This document shows positions 1 to 9,480 of a DNA stretch of 14,629 nt, in pieces. A model generated the notes under the pieces. That model was not told the DNA's origin, ran no database searches, and saw only the letters and a program-made list of their open reading frames with translations. Location: the NCBI GenBank assembly GCA_015039465.1, contig MU130375.1, positions 60,354-74,982 on the forward strand, in the 5' to 3' direction. A program made the position numbers and the translations under genes. This stretch comes from Phlegmacium glaucopus. Lineage: Eukaryota > Basidiomycota > Agaricomycetes > Agaricales > Cortinariaceae. Each line of letters begins with the position of its first letter. Position 1 is the first letter of the stretch.

Positions 1-780
1 ATATAGCGTAGACCCAGGCAACTGCTACCCAAAGAACAGCGGCATCTACCGCCAGAAGAAGCTTGTAGGCGGAGGCTCCTACAGCTCAGACCGGACTACC
101 GTGTATATAAACAACCCCTTGCCTATTAGGTCTTCGGGGTGACGCTAATACGTTATGAGTTAGAGGAAGTAGTGCGTTGAACCTCGAATTTTGTTATCTA
201 ACATACCGGTTAGGAATGGAGTGAAACGGGCCTCACAATCCACCCTCTTGACGACGTCGACAGGAATATCACTAGCATCCTCAACAACTTCGGGAAACGC
301 TGGCTCGCCTATCATCCCTTCAACGTCATTGGAGTCGGATGAATCAAGCAAGAGCTCTTCGAAAAGGTTGAAAAGTTGTCGAACTGTGGTAGAATCTGGG
401 GTGGGTAGTTCTCGGGATTAGTTGATGATGTTGTCCAGATTTTGACATGAATGATGGTCATTGAGGTCGTCAATTTTTGGAAGTTGGGGGGCGAATTTGG
501 GTGTCCTTGACATCTGTTCCGGGGACGATGGTATACGCTCGGCAATGGCAGGGGGATAATGCTATCATGGATCAAGGTCTTGATGGAGTTGTTTCTCTGT
601 TTCTACATGGTTCTCATCGGAGAGTTCCGTGAGAGGTTCAAGATAATTCACACTTCTTCGATAATCTATACGCAAGAATGATAAAGAAGAAATAGGGAGG
701 CAAGGAACGGAAGATATACCTTGCCAGGCATGAAGTTGCATCCCATTTATCTTAGTCCTTCAGTCATTCGATTTTCGAAG
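1..780 (-). pseudogene. Degraded hypothetical coding region, cut by left window edge
   Basis: No family recognised. On the minus strand a single reading frame can be followed from about 663 down to 207, including stretches such as RQLFNLFEELLLDSSDSNDV and EPLTELSDENHVETE, so this was once protein-coding. It is interrupted in frame by TGA (565-567), TAG (562-564) and TAA (418-420). Two plausible introns frame it: 666-719 (GTATAT...TATAG, joining to a short upstream exon reading GMQLHAWQ) and 145-206 (GTATGT...CTCTAAC...TTAG, with a good branch site). The visible product is acidic and Ser/Asp-rich. An ATG at 511-513 could serve as a start for only 31 codons. The stops make a working gene unlikely. 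A decayed transposon gene is possible but not shown. The sequence left of position 1 is not visible. Confidence 0.35.
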
Positions 781-915
781 TCGGCATTAGCATTGAAGTT
801 GAATAAGAGTCTTCGTAATATGCTATTGATGCCGCAAGGCGTCAGTTTAACACCTTCAATGAATCAGGAGAGAAGGCAAACAGACCGTCAAGTCTCTCAA
901 CATGGCAAAATCGTT

Positions 916-1690
916 ATTGCATATTGGATATATCATATCCGTTTACGATGCTATTGACCCGTTTCTTGCGTCGTGTCTCGCAACTTGCGTCGTGTCTTGC
1001 AACTTGCGTCGTGTCTCGCAACCTGACATCCAAAACAGTTATGTGGTGGAATAACGATCGATATAAGAAACCTCATACCATGAGAGCCTACCTGAGTCGT
1101 TCATTTATTTCTCGCACCAGACAAAGTTCTTTCAATTCTGCCCCGGCCATCTCTGCCCTCTCTCCCGCAACTTCCTTATCTAACACAACCACTTCCAGTC
1201 GTTCTTATGCATCAACAAGGCAATTTTCATGGAGTTATGATTACTGCTATTGGCACCACAAAGTTCGTCCTGGAGTTTTGTGGGTTTGGCTTGGAAAGGA
1301 AGGATTACGATTCAGCGCAACATTTTTTGAGGTTTCACATGAGTTTCGTGTAGTGTGCTCGTCGAGCTTCCAGAACACGGAAATTTACGCATAATTTTGG
1401 AGTTCTTGATCATCGCCTAGGCTGCGAATTTACTAGACGTCCTCAGTCAAGGATCAAAAAACTTATTAATCTACGTACCACTGGGAGAGGTGAGGGACCC
1501 CCAGAGGCAGGTTTCGCACTCGGAGGTAGAGAAACCTGTCGAGGGGGTAAACTCAGGGGTAACGAGGTCCATCCGAGGGCCAATGCGTTCGATGGTGCTT
1601 TGATTGGTGATTCCTAGCACGGGATATTGTAGTATGAGAAGGAAGAACCGGAATAGAAGATTGACGAACAGCGCTGTAGCAAGTGTGAGG
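916..1690 (-). pseudogene. Truncated duplicate of the calpain-like gene's 5' part
   Basis: This block is the same sequence as 9216-about 9910, with many substitutions and small indels, and lies in the same place relative to the NLR gene. In the other copy it encodes the 5' part of the calpain-like gene. A coiled-coil-type stretch (LDKEVA.ERAEMAGAELKEL, minus strand, about 1130-1190) and the Pro-rich piece SLPPSAKPASGGPSPLP (about 1488-1540) are recognisable. Similarity stops abruptly at about 915, exactly where the calpain catalytic exons should continue, so the protease body is missing. A 12-nt stretch after the coiled coil is altered, and a 19-bp unit has expanded to three copies (966-1022), shifting the frame. 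It cannot make a protease. The long open frames on either strand here (for example 924-1394 plus, 1471-1890 minus) are not supported as genes. Confidence 0.6.
966..1022. repeat. 19-bp tandem repeat, 3 copies
   Basis: Three head-to-tail copies of TTGCGTCGTGTCTCGCAAC lie at 966-984, 985-1003 and 1004-1022; the middle one has one C-to-T change. The duplicate locus has a single diverged copy (about 9265-9283). The array sits just after the acceptor of the equivalent calpain intron, so it is an expansion inside former exon sequence. The two extra units add 38 nt, which is not a multiple of three. Confidence 0.85.
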
Positions 1691-2037
1691 TGGTGATGCT
1701 GAGTGCTAGACTGTGGGAGCTCGTAGATAAGATAACTGTTGCGTTTGTTTCCCCAATAAATGTCTCGGGAAGATGATGTTGACGGTTTGTGAGAAGGGCT
1801 TTCGCGGGCGGTGCGATTTGCACGAAAATCGGCAGTTTGGGACCAGGCCGATTGGCTGACCAACGGGAGACATGATCCAAAGGCTTTCACCTTTCAAATC
1901 CGAATCTGAAGCTGAAGAGCCCGAGAAAGTCCTTTACATAAATAGAGGATAAGAATTTTTCGCGGCTGAACCTAGATCAAGTTGTTGTTTGAGTAAGTGA
2001 GGGCTTGCATGTGAATGATTGGTTCTACAGACAACTT
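1691..2037. other. Intergenic region between calpain fragment and NLR gene
   Basis: No gene supported. This is the remaining part of the divergent intergenic region upstream of the NLR. A weak TATA-like CATAAATA lies at 1937-1944, about 175 nt before the NLR ATG, and could be its core promoter. The equivalent stretch of the second copy is about 500 bp longer and mostly unrelated, so the upstream regions have diverged more than the coding sequence. The overlapping minus-strand open frames at 1471-1897 lack any recognisable protein feature beyond the Pro-rich piece noted for the calpain fragment. Confidence 0.4.
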
Positions 2038-2116
2038 GCTGTTTACGTAATCGAGAGCATCTTTCTTTCTGACGCTTATCACCCTTATCGCTCACCACAA
2101 CTCAGTGTTAAACGAT
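2038..2116 (+). promoter_or_regulatory. Conserved pyrimidine-rich 5' leader of NLR copy 1
   Basis: This stretch is retained in the second locus at 10658-10740 with few changes, while sequence further upstream is not. It contains the CT-rich block ATCTTTCTTTCTGACG followed by a C/T-rich run up to the ATG, typical of fungal promoter-proximal or 5' UTR sequence. Its conservation up to the ATG supports the start codon at 2117. Confidence 0.45.
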
Positions 2117-5100
2117 ATGAAGCGCATCTTCAAGAAAATTGTCAATCCCAAGAAATCAAAACATTCGTCTCTAACCATCAACGATGCTATGGGCTCAAGC
2201 TCAGAACCAGCAACTACCATCAAAGCAAGCACCGCTGATCCCATGCTATCCGTTCCCGCTAATGCTGCGGCTGTAAACCCACAAGTTATTCAAGTCGCTG
2301 GCGTGACTGTGAGTGTTCAACTTCGCCCATCGCATCCTCATGTATTTAACTATCGTCATCGATCAGGCCGCCCATGACCTAGTCTCTACTTCGGTCTCCG
2401 CCCTGGCGATCAATGAGCAGGATGTAAGCATTCCAGTCACTGTGAGCGTTCAACTTCGCCCATCACATCCTTCAGCATTTAACCATCGTCAGCGATCAGA
2501 TCGCCCATAACCTACTCTCAACTTCGTTTTCCACCTCGGCGATCCATGACCTTGCTCCCGGAAGCATCCCAGCCGCTGGCGTTAATGTGAGTGTTCAACT
2601 TAGTCCATTATATCTACCACTATTCAATCATCATCGTCAATCAGAATGCCCATGAACTCCAAGTCTCCGCTTCGGTTTCCGCTTTGGCTGTTGCTCCTGT
2701 AGCCCATCCGGAACGAAATTCACCCTTGCCTGATGCCGTAATATTGGGATCATTAGAATCTCAACAAAATCCTTCTGTGAGTTGCTTGCACCATGTGTTG
2801 TCGGCTTTCGCTAACAAAGATAGCAGGCTCAACAATCTGTCTCGGGTCTCTTTGCGAATGCCCAGAATATCCTCATTACTGGCGGCATTTTTGTAAGTCT
2901 TCCTCGTAGGTTGTATGTACGATTTAGTAATAATTATACATATAGAACAATGTCAACATTCTCCCTGCCAGTACTAGTGAAGGGCAGATGAAGATCCCTG
3001 TAACTCAAAAGCCCAACTCCAGTCCAATCTTTACTGGACGGAAAGATGTACTTGATAAACTTGGGAAGATTTTTGTTCATCGTGCTACTGGTAGACTGAT
3101 GTCGAGGCGCTCTTGTCTCCTCTGGGGATTGGGAGGGATTGGAAAGACCCAAATTTGTCTCAGGTTCATAGAAGAAATGTCTGACAGGTAAGGGTTCTTA
3201 CTCTGCTATTCACAACACTGGATTCATTTCTTGATAGTTTTTCACATGTCTTCTGGGTTGATGCCTCCTCTCAGGAGAGCATGGAAATGTCTCTCAAGGG
3301 CATGTCTAGCCTTCCTGCTGCCCAAGATTCCCATGTGGATGGCTCAGTTGAGTCTGTCCTCCAGTGGATATCTTCCCTCCAAGAAGAATGGTTGATTGTG
3401 TTTGATAATGCTGATGATCTTCCTGCAGAGGCAGTAGACATATTCATTCCCTCATGCAACAGAGGTAATATTCTGATTACTAGCAGAAACCAATTCATGG
3501 GAAGGATTGTATCATTTGGGAACAAAATTGAGATCCATAAAATGGAGGTAGCAGATGCTATAGCTCTTCTTCTGAAAGCTAGCTATTTGGATCCATTGCC
3601 TGAGCATCTAGACGCTGCCAAAATGATTGTGACTGAACTTGGCTGCATTCCTCTTGCTATTGATCATGCTGGGGCATATATTGAGGCTGGGAAATGTGAT
3701 ATTGATGATTATCTGAGGCAATTCTCAATGCATCGTCAGGCTCTTATGTCAGATGCTAGATTCACAGGGGCATCAAAGTATAATAGAACAGTGTATGGGA
3801 CTTGGGATCTTTCTTTCAAAGAAATAGAAAGGAGGGCCAGTGGTCATTCCACTGGTGGAGATGCACAAGCAGCCCAGGCTGCAATCCTAATACTTCAAAT
3901 ATGTGCTTTCTATCACCATAGCAATATTTCCAAAGATATATTCAGATCTGCTGCTGAAGAGGCCATGAACTGTGTTAATGATGGTGACATAGCTGAAAAG
4001 TTACCTCAGGCAGTGACTTCACTGGATTATACTCTACTTGGTTTGGACAATGATGGTCACTGGGATGAGTTCATATTTGGACAAGGGATGAGTGTCCTTC
4101 TCTCATTTTCATTGATGAAAAGAGGACAATCATCTAAGATGATGTCTGTTCATCCTCTGGTACACCACTGGAGTAGGGAGAGAATGTCAAAATTTGAGCA
4201 GCAAAGAATGTGTGAGATGGGAAGCATAATCTTGTCCTGTGCAATTCCATGGAGATTTGGAAGTCAGGATTATGCTCTGCGACGGTTGATTTTTCCACAT
4301 ATTAAGGCCAATGAGTTACATAGGAGGCAGATAGGAGATATTGAGCAGTACAATGATAAATGGATGAAATTTTCACTAGTAATGTTTGAGAATGGAGACT
4401 GGAACAATGCAGAGCAGCTGCAGGTTCAATTTATGGACATGAGGAAGAAGCAGCTTGGTGCAGAACATCCATATACCCTCACTAGTATAGCTAATCTGGC
4501 ATACATATACAGGAATCAGGGAAGGTGGAATGAGGCAGAGCAGCTGCAGGTTCAAGTTATGGACATGAGGAAGAAGTTGCTTGGTGCAGAACATCCACAC
4601 ACCCTTGACAGTATGTCACATCTAGCAAGCACATACAGTGATCAGGGAAGATGGAATGAGGCAGAGCAGCTGGAGGTTCAAGTTATGGACATGAGCAAGA
4701 AGCTGCTTGGTGCAGAACATCCACATACCCTCACCACATACAGGAATCAGGGAAGGTGGAATGAGGCAGAGCAGCTGGAGGTTCAAGTTATGGACATGAG
4801 GAAGAAGCTGCTTGGTGCAGAACATCCACACACCCTCAACAGTATGCAAAATCTAGCATACACATACAGGAATCAGGGAAGGTGGAATGAGGCAGAGCAG
4901 CTGCAGGTTCAAGTTATGGACATGAGGAAGAAGCTGCTTGGTGCAGAACATCCACACACCCTCAGCAGTATGGCAAATCTAGCAAGCACATACAGGAATC
5001 AGGGAAGGTGGAATGAGGCAGAGCAGCTGCAGGTTCAAGTTATGGACATGAGCAAGAAGCTGCTTGGTGCAGAACATCCAGACACCCTCAACAGTATGGG

Positions 5101-5704
5101 AAATCTAGCAAGCACATACAGCAATCAGGGAAGGTGGAATGAGGCAGAGCAGCTGGAGGTTCAAGTCATGGATATGAGCAAGAAGATGCTTGGTGCAGAA
5201 CATCCAGACACCCTCAACAGTATGGCAAATCTAGCAAGCACATACAGTAATCAGGGAAGGTGGAATGAGGCAGAGCAGCTGCAGATTCAAGTTATGGACA
5301 TAAAGAAGAAGCTGCTTGGTGCAGAACATCCAGACACCCTCAACAGTATGTCACATCTAGCAGGCACATACAAGAATCGGGGAAGGTGGAATGAGGCAGA
5401 GCAGCTGGAGGTTCAAGTTATGGACATGAGCAAGAAGCTGCTTGGTGCAGAACATCCACACACCCTCAACAGTATGCCACATCTAGCAAGCACATACAGG
5501 AATCAGGGAAGGTGGAATGAGGCAGAGCAGCTGGAGGTTCAAGTTATGGACAAGAAGGTACTTGGTGTGGAACATCCAGACACCCTCAATGGCATGGCAA
5601 ATCTATCAAGCACATACAGGCATCAGGGAAGGTGGAATGATGCAGAGAAATTAGAGTTTGAAGTTGCAACTTACAGGGAAGAGAATAGGAAGAGACTGAA
5701 GTAG
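2117..5704 (+). CDS. NB-ARC/TPR-repeat NLR-like receptor, copy 1 (spliced, 7 exons)
   Basis: Predicted exons: 2117-2308, 2367-2441, 2500-2586, 2645-2776, 2827-2892, 2946-3187, 3238-5704. All introns are GT...AG, the frame stays open throughout, and the product is 1086 aa. Residues 1-64 are basic and Ser/Ala-rich (starts MKRIFKKIVNPKKSK). Residues 65-162 are Ala/Ser/Val-rich repeats encoded by tandemly duplicated exons. Residues from about 211 form an NB-ARC STAND NTPase: FTGR start, Walker A GLGGIGKT (245-252), HVFWVDASS, Walker B LIVFDNADD with D321, ILITSRN (343-349), LGCIPLA (399-405), and VHPLVHHW (569-576) in the place of the MHD motif. Residues 651-1086 are ten TPR-type repeats plus a final partial one. 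The family switches between ADP and ATP states and oligomerises on ligand binding, in the cytosol; the ligand is unknown. No catalytic or known effector domain is visible at the N-terminus. The ATG at 2117 is conserved in copy 2. No lesions seen. Confidence 0.88.
2309..2776 (+). repeat. Tandem exon-intron units, copy 1
   Basis: Introns at 2309-2366, 2442-2499 and 2587-2644 are each exactly 58 nt, begin GTGAGTGTTCAACTT (or one or two changes) and end CGATCAG or CAATCAG. The exons after them also match one another: AAHDLVSTSVSALAI, IAHNLLSTSFSTSAI and NAHELQVSASVSALAV, and they end in related tails (SIPVT, SIPAAGVN; exon 1 ends VAGVT). All junctions are phase 0, so whole exon+intron units (period 133-145 nt) can be gained or lost without disturbing the frame. 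Confidence 0.85.
2777..2826 (+). other. NLR intron 4 with NAGNAG acceptor
   Basis: The donor GTGAGT is at 2777. The 3' end reads TAGCAG, so splicing may end at 2823 or 2826, adding or dropping one Gln before AQQSV. Both are in frame. Copy 2 has CAGCAG at the same place (12780-12785). Confidence 0.6.
4394..5704 (+). repeat. TPR-type repeat array, 126-bp units
   Basis: Eleven units start with G(R/D)WN(E/N/D)AE at 4394, 4520, 4646, 4751, 4877, 5003, 5129, 5255, 5381, 5507 and 5627. Most are 42 codons and differ at only a few positions: GRWNEAEQL, then VQVMDM, KKLLGAEHP and TL.SM..LA.TY.NQ. Unit 3 lacks 7 codons (35 aa), unit 10 lacks 2, and unit 11 is a divergent 25-residue cap ending at the stop. 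The spacing and the GAEHP.TL.SM.NLA pattern are those of kinesin-light-chain-like TPR repeats common in fungal NLRs. Confidence 0.92.
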
Positions 5705-6501
5705 TCTAATAATAGTGTTTGTACTCTACCTTGTTGACTTTCAATTGCATTATGTTTTGGAAAAAAAACTTAAATTCCAGATCTTTAGCAGAAAATTATT
5801 GAAAAGTTGCACTTTTTTACAAACTTTGGAACCCTCATTTCCAAGTCAAAAATAATGAAAGTACAACAACCATTTAGGCTATTGGAATATATTGCTAGTG
5901 TTTCAGGACTGATATCTTGTTTCCTAGTCATGTGACCAACTCACTCTGTCATACTTTCATTTCATCACATCTTTTCCTCATTTGTCATTCTTTCCTGACA
6001 TTGAAATTATTGAACAGACACTGTTGAGTATATATACCCTTTGTTTATCTTTAACACTGACTATATTTCCTGCTTAGTATTTCCAGGAGACCCACTGGTG
6101 TTTGTGGAAATCTATCCCCTCAAATATTTTCAGAATTGTCACTAATTCCTTTGAAGCTACAGAGTACTCAAAAAGTTGAAATTGATTGGAGACAAAACTG
6201 TAAGTTATAAATTTCTTACTACAACTCCCTCCTGGATTAGGTAGCATATTGTCAGGTACAAAAAAATACTTGAATAAAAAAAACTACTATTATGATCTCC
6301 AGAAGTCTGGTTTCAGGCCTTATTATCCCCCAATACTAGTGTTTGAATAATCCTAAGGTTACCAAGAACTGAGTAGTTTTTGATCTTCTTTCTTTCTCTG
6401 TTGGTTTCAAATATCCTTTGACAATGCTATCTTTGGTAAGTACATTGAGAAAACAAAATGAAAAAAAGTAGAAATATATGAGTAGGGATATATAAATTAA
6501 A
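5705..6501. other. Non-coding spacer, AT-rich and CpG-free
   Basis: This is the convergent space between the NLR stop and the 3' end of the calpain pseudogene. It has many A and T runs and no open frame of note. I find no CpG at all in it, and the CpG-free tract continues on both sides. It presumably includes both 3' UTRs; no clear polyadenylation signal stands out and no transposon ends were found. Confidence 0.5.
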
Positions 6502-9480
6502 CTAATAGCCATAGCCAGTAAGTAGGTAGATAAGTGCCAACCATAGATCCTTTGTCCACCTTTCAGGTGGGGTACTAGTTTTAACCTCAACCACAGCCTT
6601 CAAATGTCCAACAACCACAGCAGGAACATCTTTATAGGTATATACCCTTAACCCAACATACACAGAATTCAAATCATCATGAGGGATTGTCACTTGACCT
6701 TTCTCCTCTTCCTTCTCTGTCTCGACAGCGGTGGAATCTCCATAGTTGCCATTGTTGCATACTCTCACATACATTCCCTTCACTGACGCTAATGCTATCA
6801 GGAGGGGTATGAGAGTCTGCATTTGGTGCAGCTGGTGTGATTGTACCACTAGTAGTAGTATCAGATTCAACTGATACATCAGTAGAACAGGTTTGTCTGG
6901 GACAGGGTCTACCACTTTGGTAGCGGGTAGTAGCTGTGGCAGCTGTCTTGTTAACCACAACAGTTTCGACTTTGGTTGAGGTAGTTGTGGTAGTACTGGT
7001 AGTAACTATCCCATCCTCTGTTTTTCCCTCTGTTTTGGTAGTTGTAGATTCCTTGCATGCTTTCTTCTTTTTGTATTCATTGAAATCACGTCGTATCAAT
7101 GTTTCGAGTGATGCTGGTAAGAATTGTTTTTTGTTGCTGGGAAAAAAGTTAAAAAATTTTGGGGGTTGAGTGGGTTTTTTTGGGATATGATATGAATTGA
7201 GATGCCCTTACTTGGTTTTGAAATCTTTATAAAAGGATGGGATGAGTCAATGAGATTTAATGAAAAAGAAAAAGCTTACTGGATGCTATCGCTTGGCTCT
7301 TGGCTCGCTCAGTCAGGATGCGAGACAGTTTTCGTAGTTGCCATTCATCAACAGCGGTAAAATTCTGTGGAAAGAAACGTACATTGAACAACAGTTCCCA
7401 AAAACAGCAAAACTACTTACTTCATTACGATCCAATGTTTGATCCAAACAAACCTAAGATATTTTGAGAAACTCCTTTCCTTCTTTTCTTAATTCGACTA
7501 CGCACATAAACAATATAATTCCCTGCCTCTAAGTCGACTTCCAAATGAACACTATGGAGATAAAAGTCCGAATGGCCCAGTTCAGTGATAGGTTCCTTTT
7601 GACCCTCTTTGACAAGAGTAAAATCCATGGTCCAAGATGCTCGACCTGCAACATCTCTGAATATCTTGAATCGAGTTGAGAAAGTACGATGATGGTGGTG
7701 GAAGGTCCTGGAAGTGAGAAAGTAATTGGGAAATAATCTAGTGAGGAATGAAGATATTTAGAGGGTTAGATAGAACTTACAGGTCACATCGCCATAAGAC
7801 CAAGCGACGGGAAGAGGTGGAACGGGGACGTGGAGCCATTGAGATGACATCATCCAAGTAGAATCAAAGGGATAGTCCTATCAATCTGCGCGAAACATTC
7901 CAACCAATCCGAATCTTGTTCATGGAATCAGACCAAAAAAATGATGAGTTTTTGTCAAGCGCACGTTCCATGACAAACTGCCCATGATCCCAAACGTATG
8001 TCCTAATTTTGGTAGAACTTCCAACTAATCTTGTGTCCATTCCTTTGAACCATCCGACTATCGACCTGTCCATTCAGATTTCCCCCATGGGTTACAAACA
8101 ACGACAAATCTCTTTCCATTACATTTTACCAAATATGCGTGGTTTCCGATCAAGCCTTATACTTTAGCTCCTGTGACACCACTTCTTGTGCTGTCGAGGT
8201 TGTTGAATGTAAAAGTCGGTCTTTGTTGGCTCTGCTTAGTCCTTCGTCCCAGAATCGTTCAGGTTCCAAAATGTCCTAAATATTTTTGCGTTAAAATTTT
8301 GTGAAGCATTTCGTTATGAACCATACCTTTCTCTGTAAAACGGTCGAAACACCACTAGAGTATGAAAGATTAGTATATGTATTTTTGTTTGGATTAACAG
8401 AAGACTAGGACTTTACCCAGTGAGATCCTCAATCGCATCACATTCCCGACCTCCCAACAAATGCGAATAGTTGCCATGTAGCTTCACATAGGCCTTCTCG
8501 ATGAGCGGAACCCAAGTGTCTCCTGCTGTTCCTGATTTTGTGAAATACAACGACTTTCTACCTTTCCGAGCTGATTTGCTGTAGACATCTTTGTCGTAGT
8601 GATATAGCTCTGGTTGGCTAGACTTGAGTTCGTCGTATTTCAGAACTCGGGAATGTAACATACTGTTTGAGGGCAGGAGGGGTGACGTCTGACGTTAAGC
8701 AGGCCATAATGGCTTAGGAAAGGAAAGGAGCAACTAACTCGTTGATGATGACAGTGACTCAGACATTATCTCAGAAGAAGATGAAACTATATATGCCAAC
8801 TTTTTTGTCTCGCTACACAAAATTTCAGTAGGGTTATGGTTTAGTAATCCAAAGACCCGAAAACGTACAGCGACAAAGAACTTCTCAACTAGACCTGGTG
8901 CTGTTGAGACAACAGCAAGGGCGGACAGAACCACCAATCTCCCAATGCTCCCTGGATAATGTCGTTTGAATCTGCAGCACCATCAATGGAGAATTGAGGA
9001 TTATTGAATATTTTAGTGACACGATGAACGTCGGCGGGGGAGACATTTTTCATTAGTTTGCATGAATAGACAATAGAGACATTTGTTCTTGTCATTCTCT
9101 ATGTTGAACTCGATGTCTCTGGGGACTTGGTATGAACAAAAAGGATACATTTGAAGTACTTCAAATATACCTGAGTTTTCTATTTGTCTCCCGACAATCT
9201 TTAGCAACTTGTTGTATGTTATTGCATATCGGATACCTGGTTACGATGTTCTTGAGCCATTTCTTGTGTCGTGTCTCGTGACCTGACATCCAAAAAAGTT
9301 ATGTGATGGAATAACAATCAGTATAAGAAACCCCATACCATGAGTGCCTGCCTGAGTCGTTCTCACACCAGACAATTCCTCCTTAAGTTCTTTCAACTGT
9401 GCCCCAGCCATCTCTGCCCTCTCTGCCGCAACTTCCTTATCTAACACAATCACTTCCAGTTGTTCTTATGGATCAACAAG
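6502..9480 (-). pseudogene. Calpain-like cysteine protease pseudogene
   Basis: Order on the minus strand: coiled coil (LDKEVAAERAEMAGAQLKEL), linker (NRKLRDIEFNIENDK), active-site exon QGALGD-WWF, then LSALAVVSTAPGLVEKF, DTWVPLIEKAYVKLHG, AIEDLTGGVST, GLIGNHAYLV with His at 8139-8141, VVVCNPWGKSEW with Asn at 8091-8093, a domain-III-like part (MDFTLVKEG, HLEVDLEAGNYIVYVR), a Thr-rich tail and VYVGLRVYTYKDVPAVVVG. Calpains cut proteins at limited sites with a Cys-His-Asn triad. Here the Cys codon is TGG (8934-8936). Likely introns: 9283-9338, 9119-9170, 8813-8868, 8663-8734, 8355-8418, 8276-8326, 7708-7780, 7365-7420, 7114-7279. Lesions: frameshifts near 9040, 8927, 8645, 8155 and 8010, more in the tail (about 6900 and 6780), and stops at 8771-8773, 8759-8761, 8058-8060 and 8025-8027. 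Family assignment is from motif recognition. Confidence 0.82.

Noticed and set aside
924..1394. Plus-strand 156-codon open frame as a gene
   Set aside because: It lies antisense to the calpain 5' fragment, is not kept open in the duplicate at 9216-9900, and has no recognisable domain.
2309..2644. Similar introns as introner elements inserted independently
   Set aside because: The flanking exons are also similar to each other, so tandem duplication of exon plus intron explains it better.
4376..4849. Minus-strand open frames with repeated MWMFCTKQLLPHVHNLNLQL-type sequence
   Set aside because: They are the reverse-strand reading of the 126-bp TPR repeats; open only because the repeat unit lacks stops there.
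4394..5704. Regularly spaced near-identical repeats resembling a CRISPR array or satellite
   Set aside because: The 126-bp units are translated throughout in one frame, continue from the NB-ARC, and contain no short repeat/unique spacer structure.
6677..7099. Thr-rich 140-codon minus-strand frame as an independent secreted or cell-wall protein
   Set aside because: No signal peptide; it joins by a phase-consistent intron to calpain exons upstream and, after frameshifts, to a calpain-like tail downstream.
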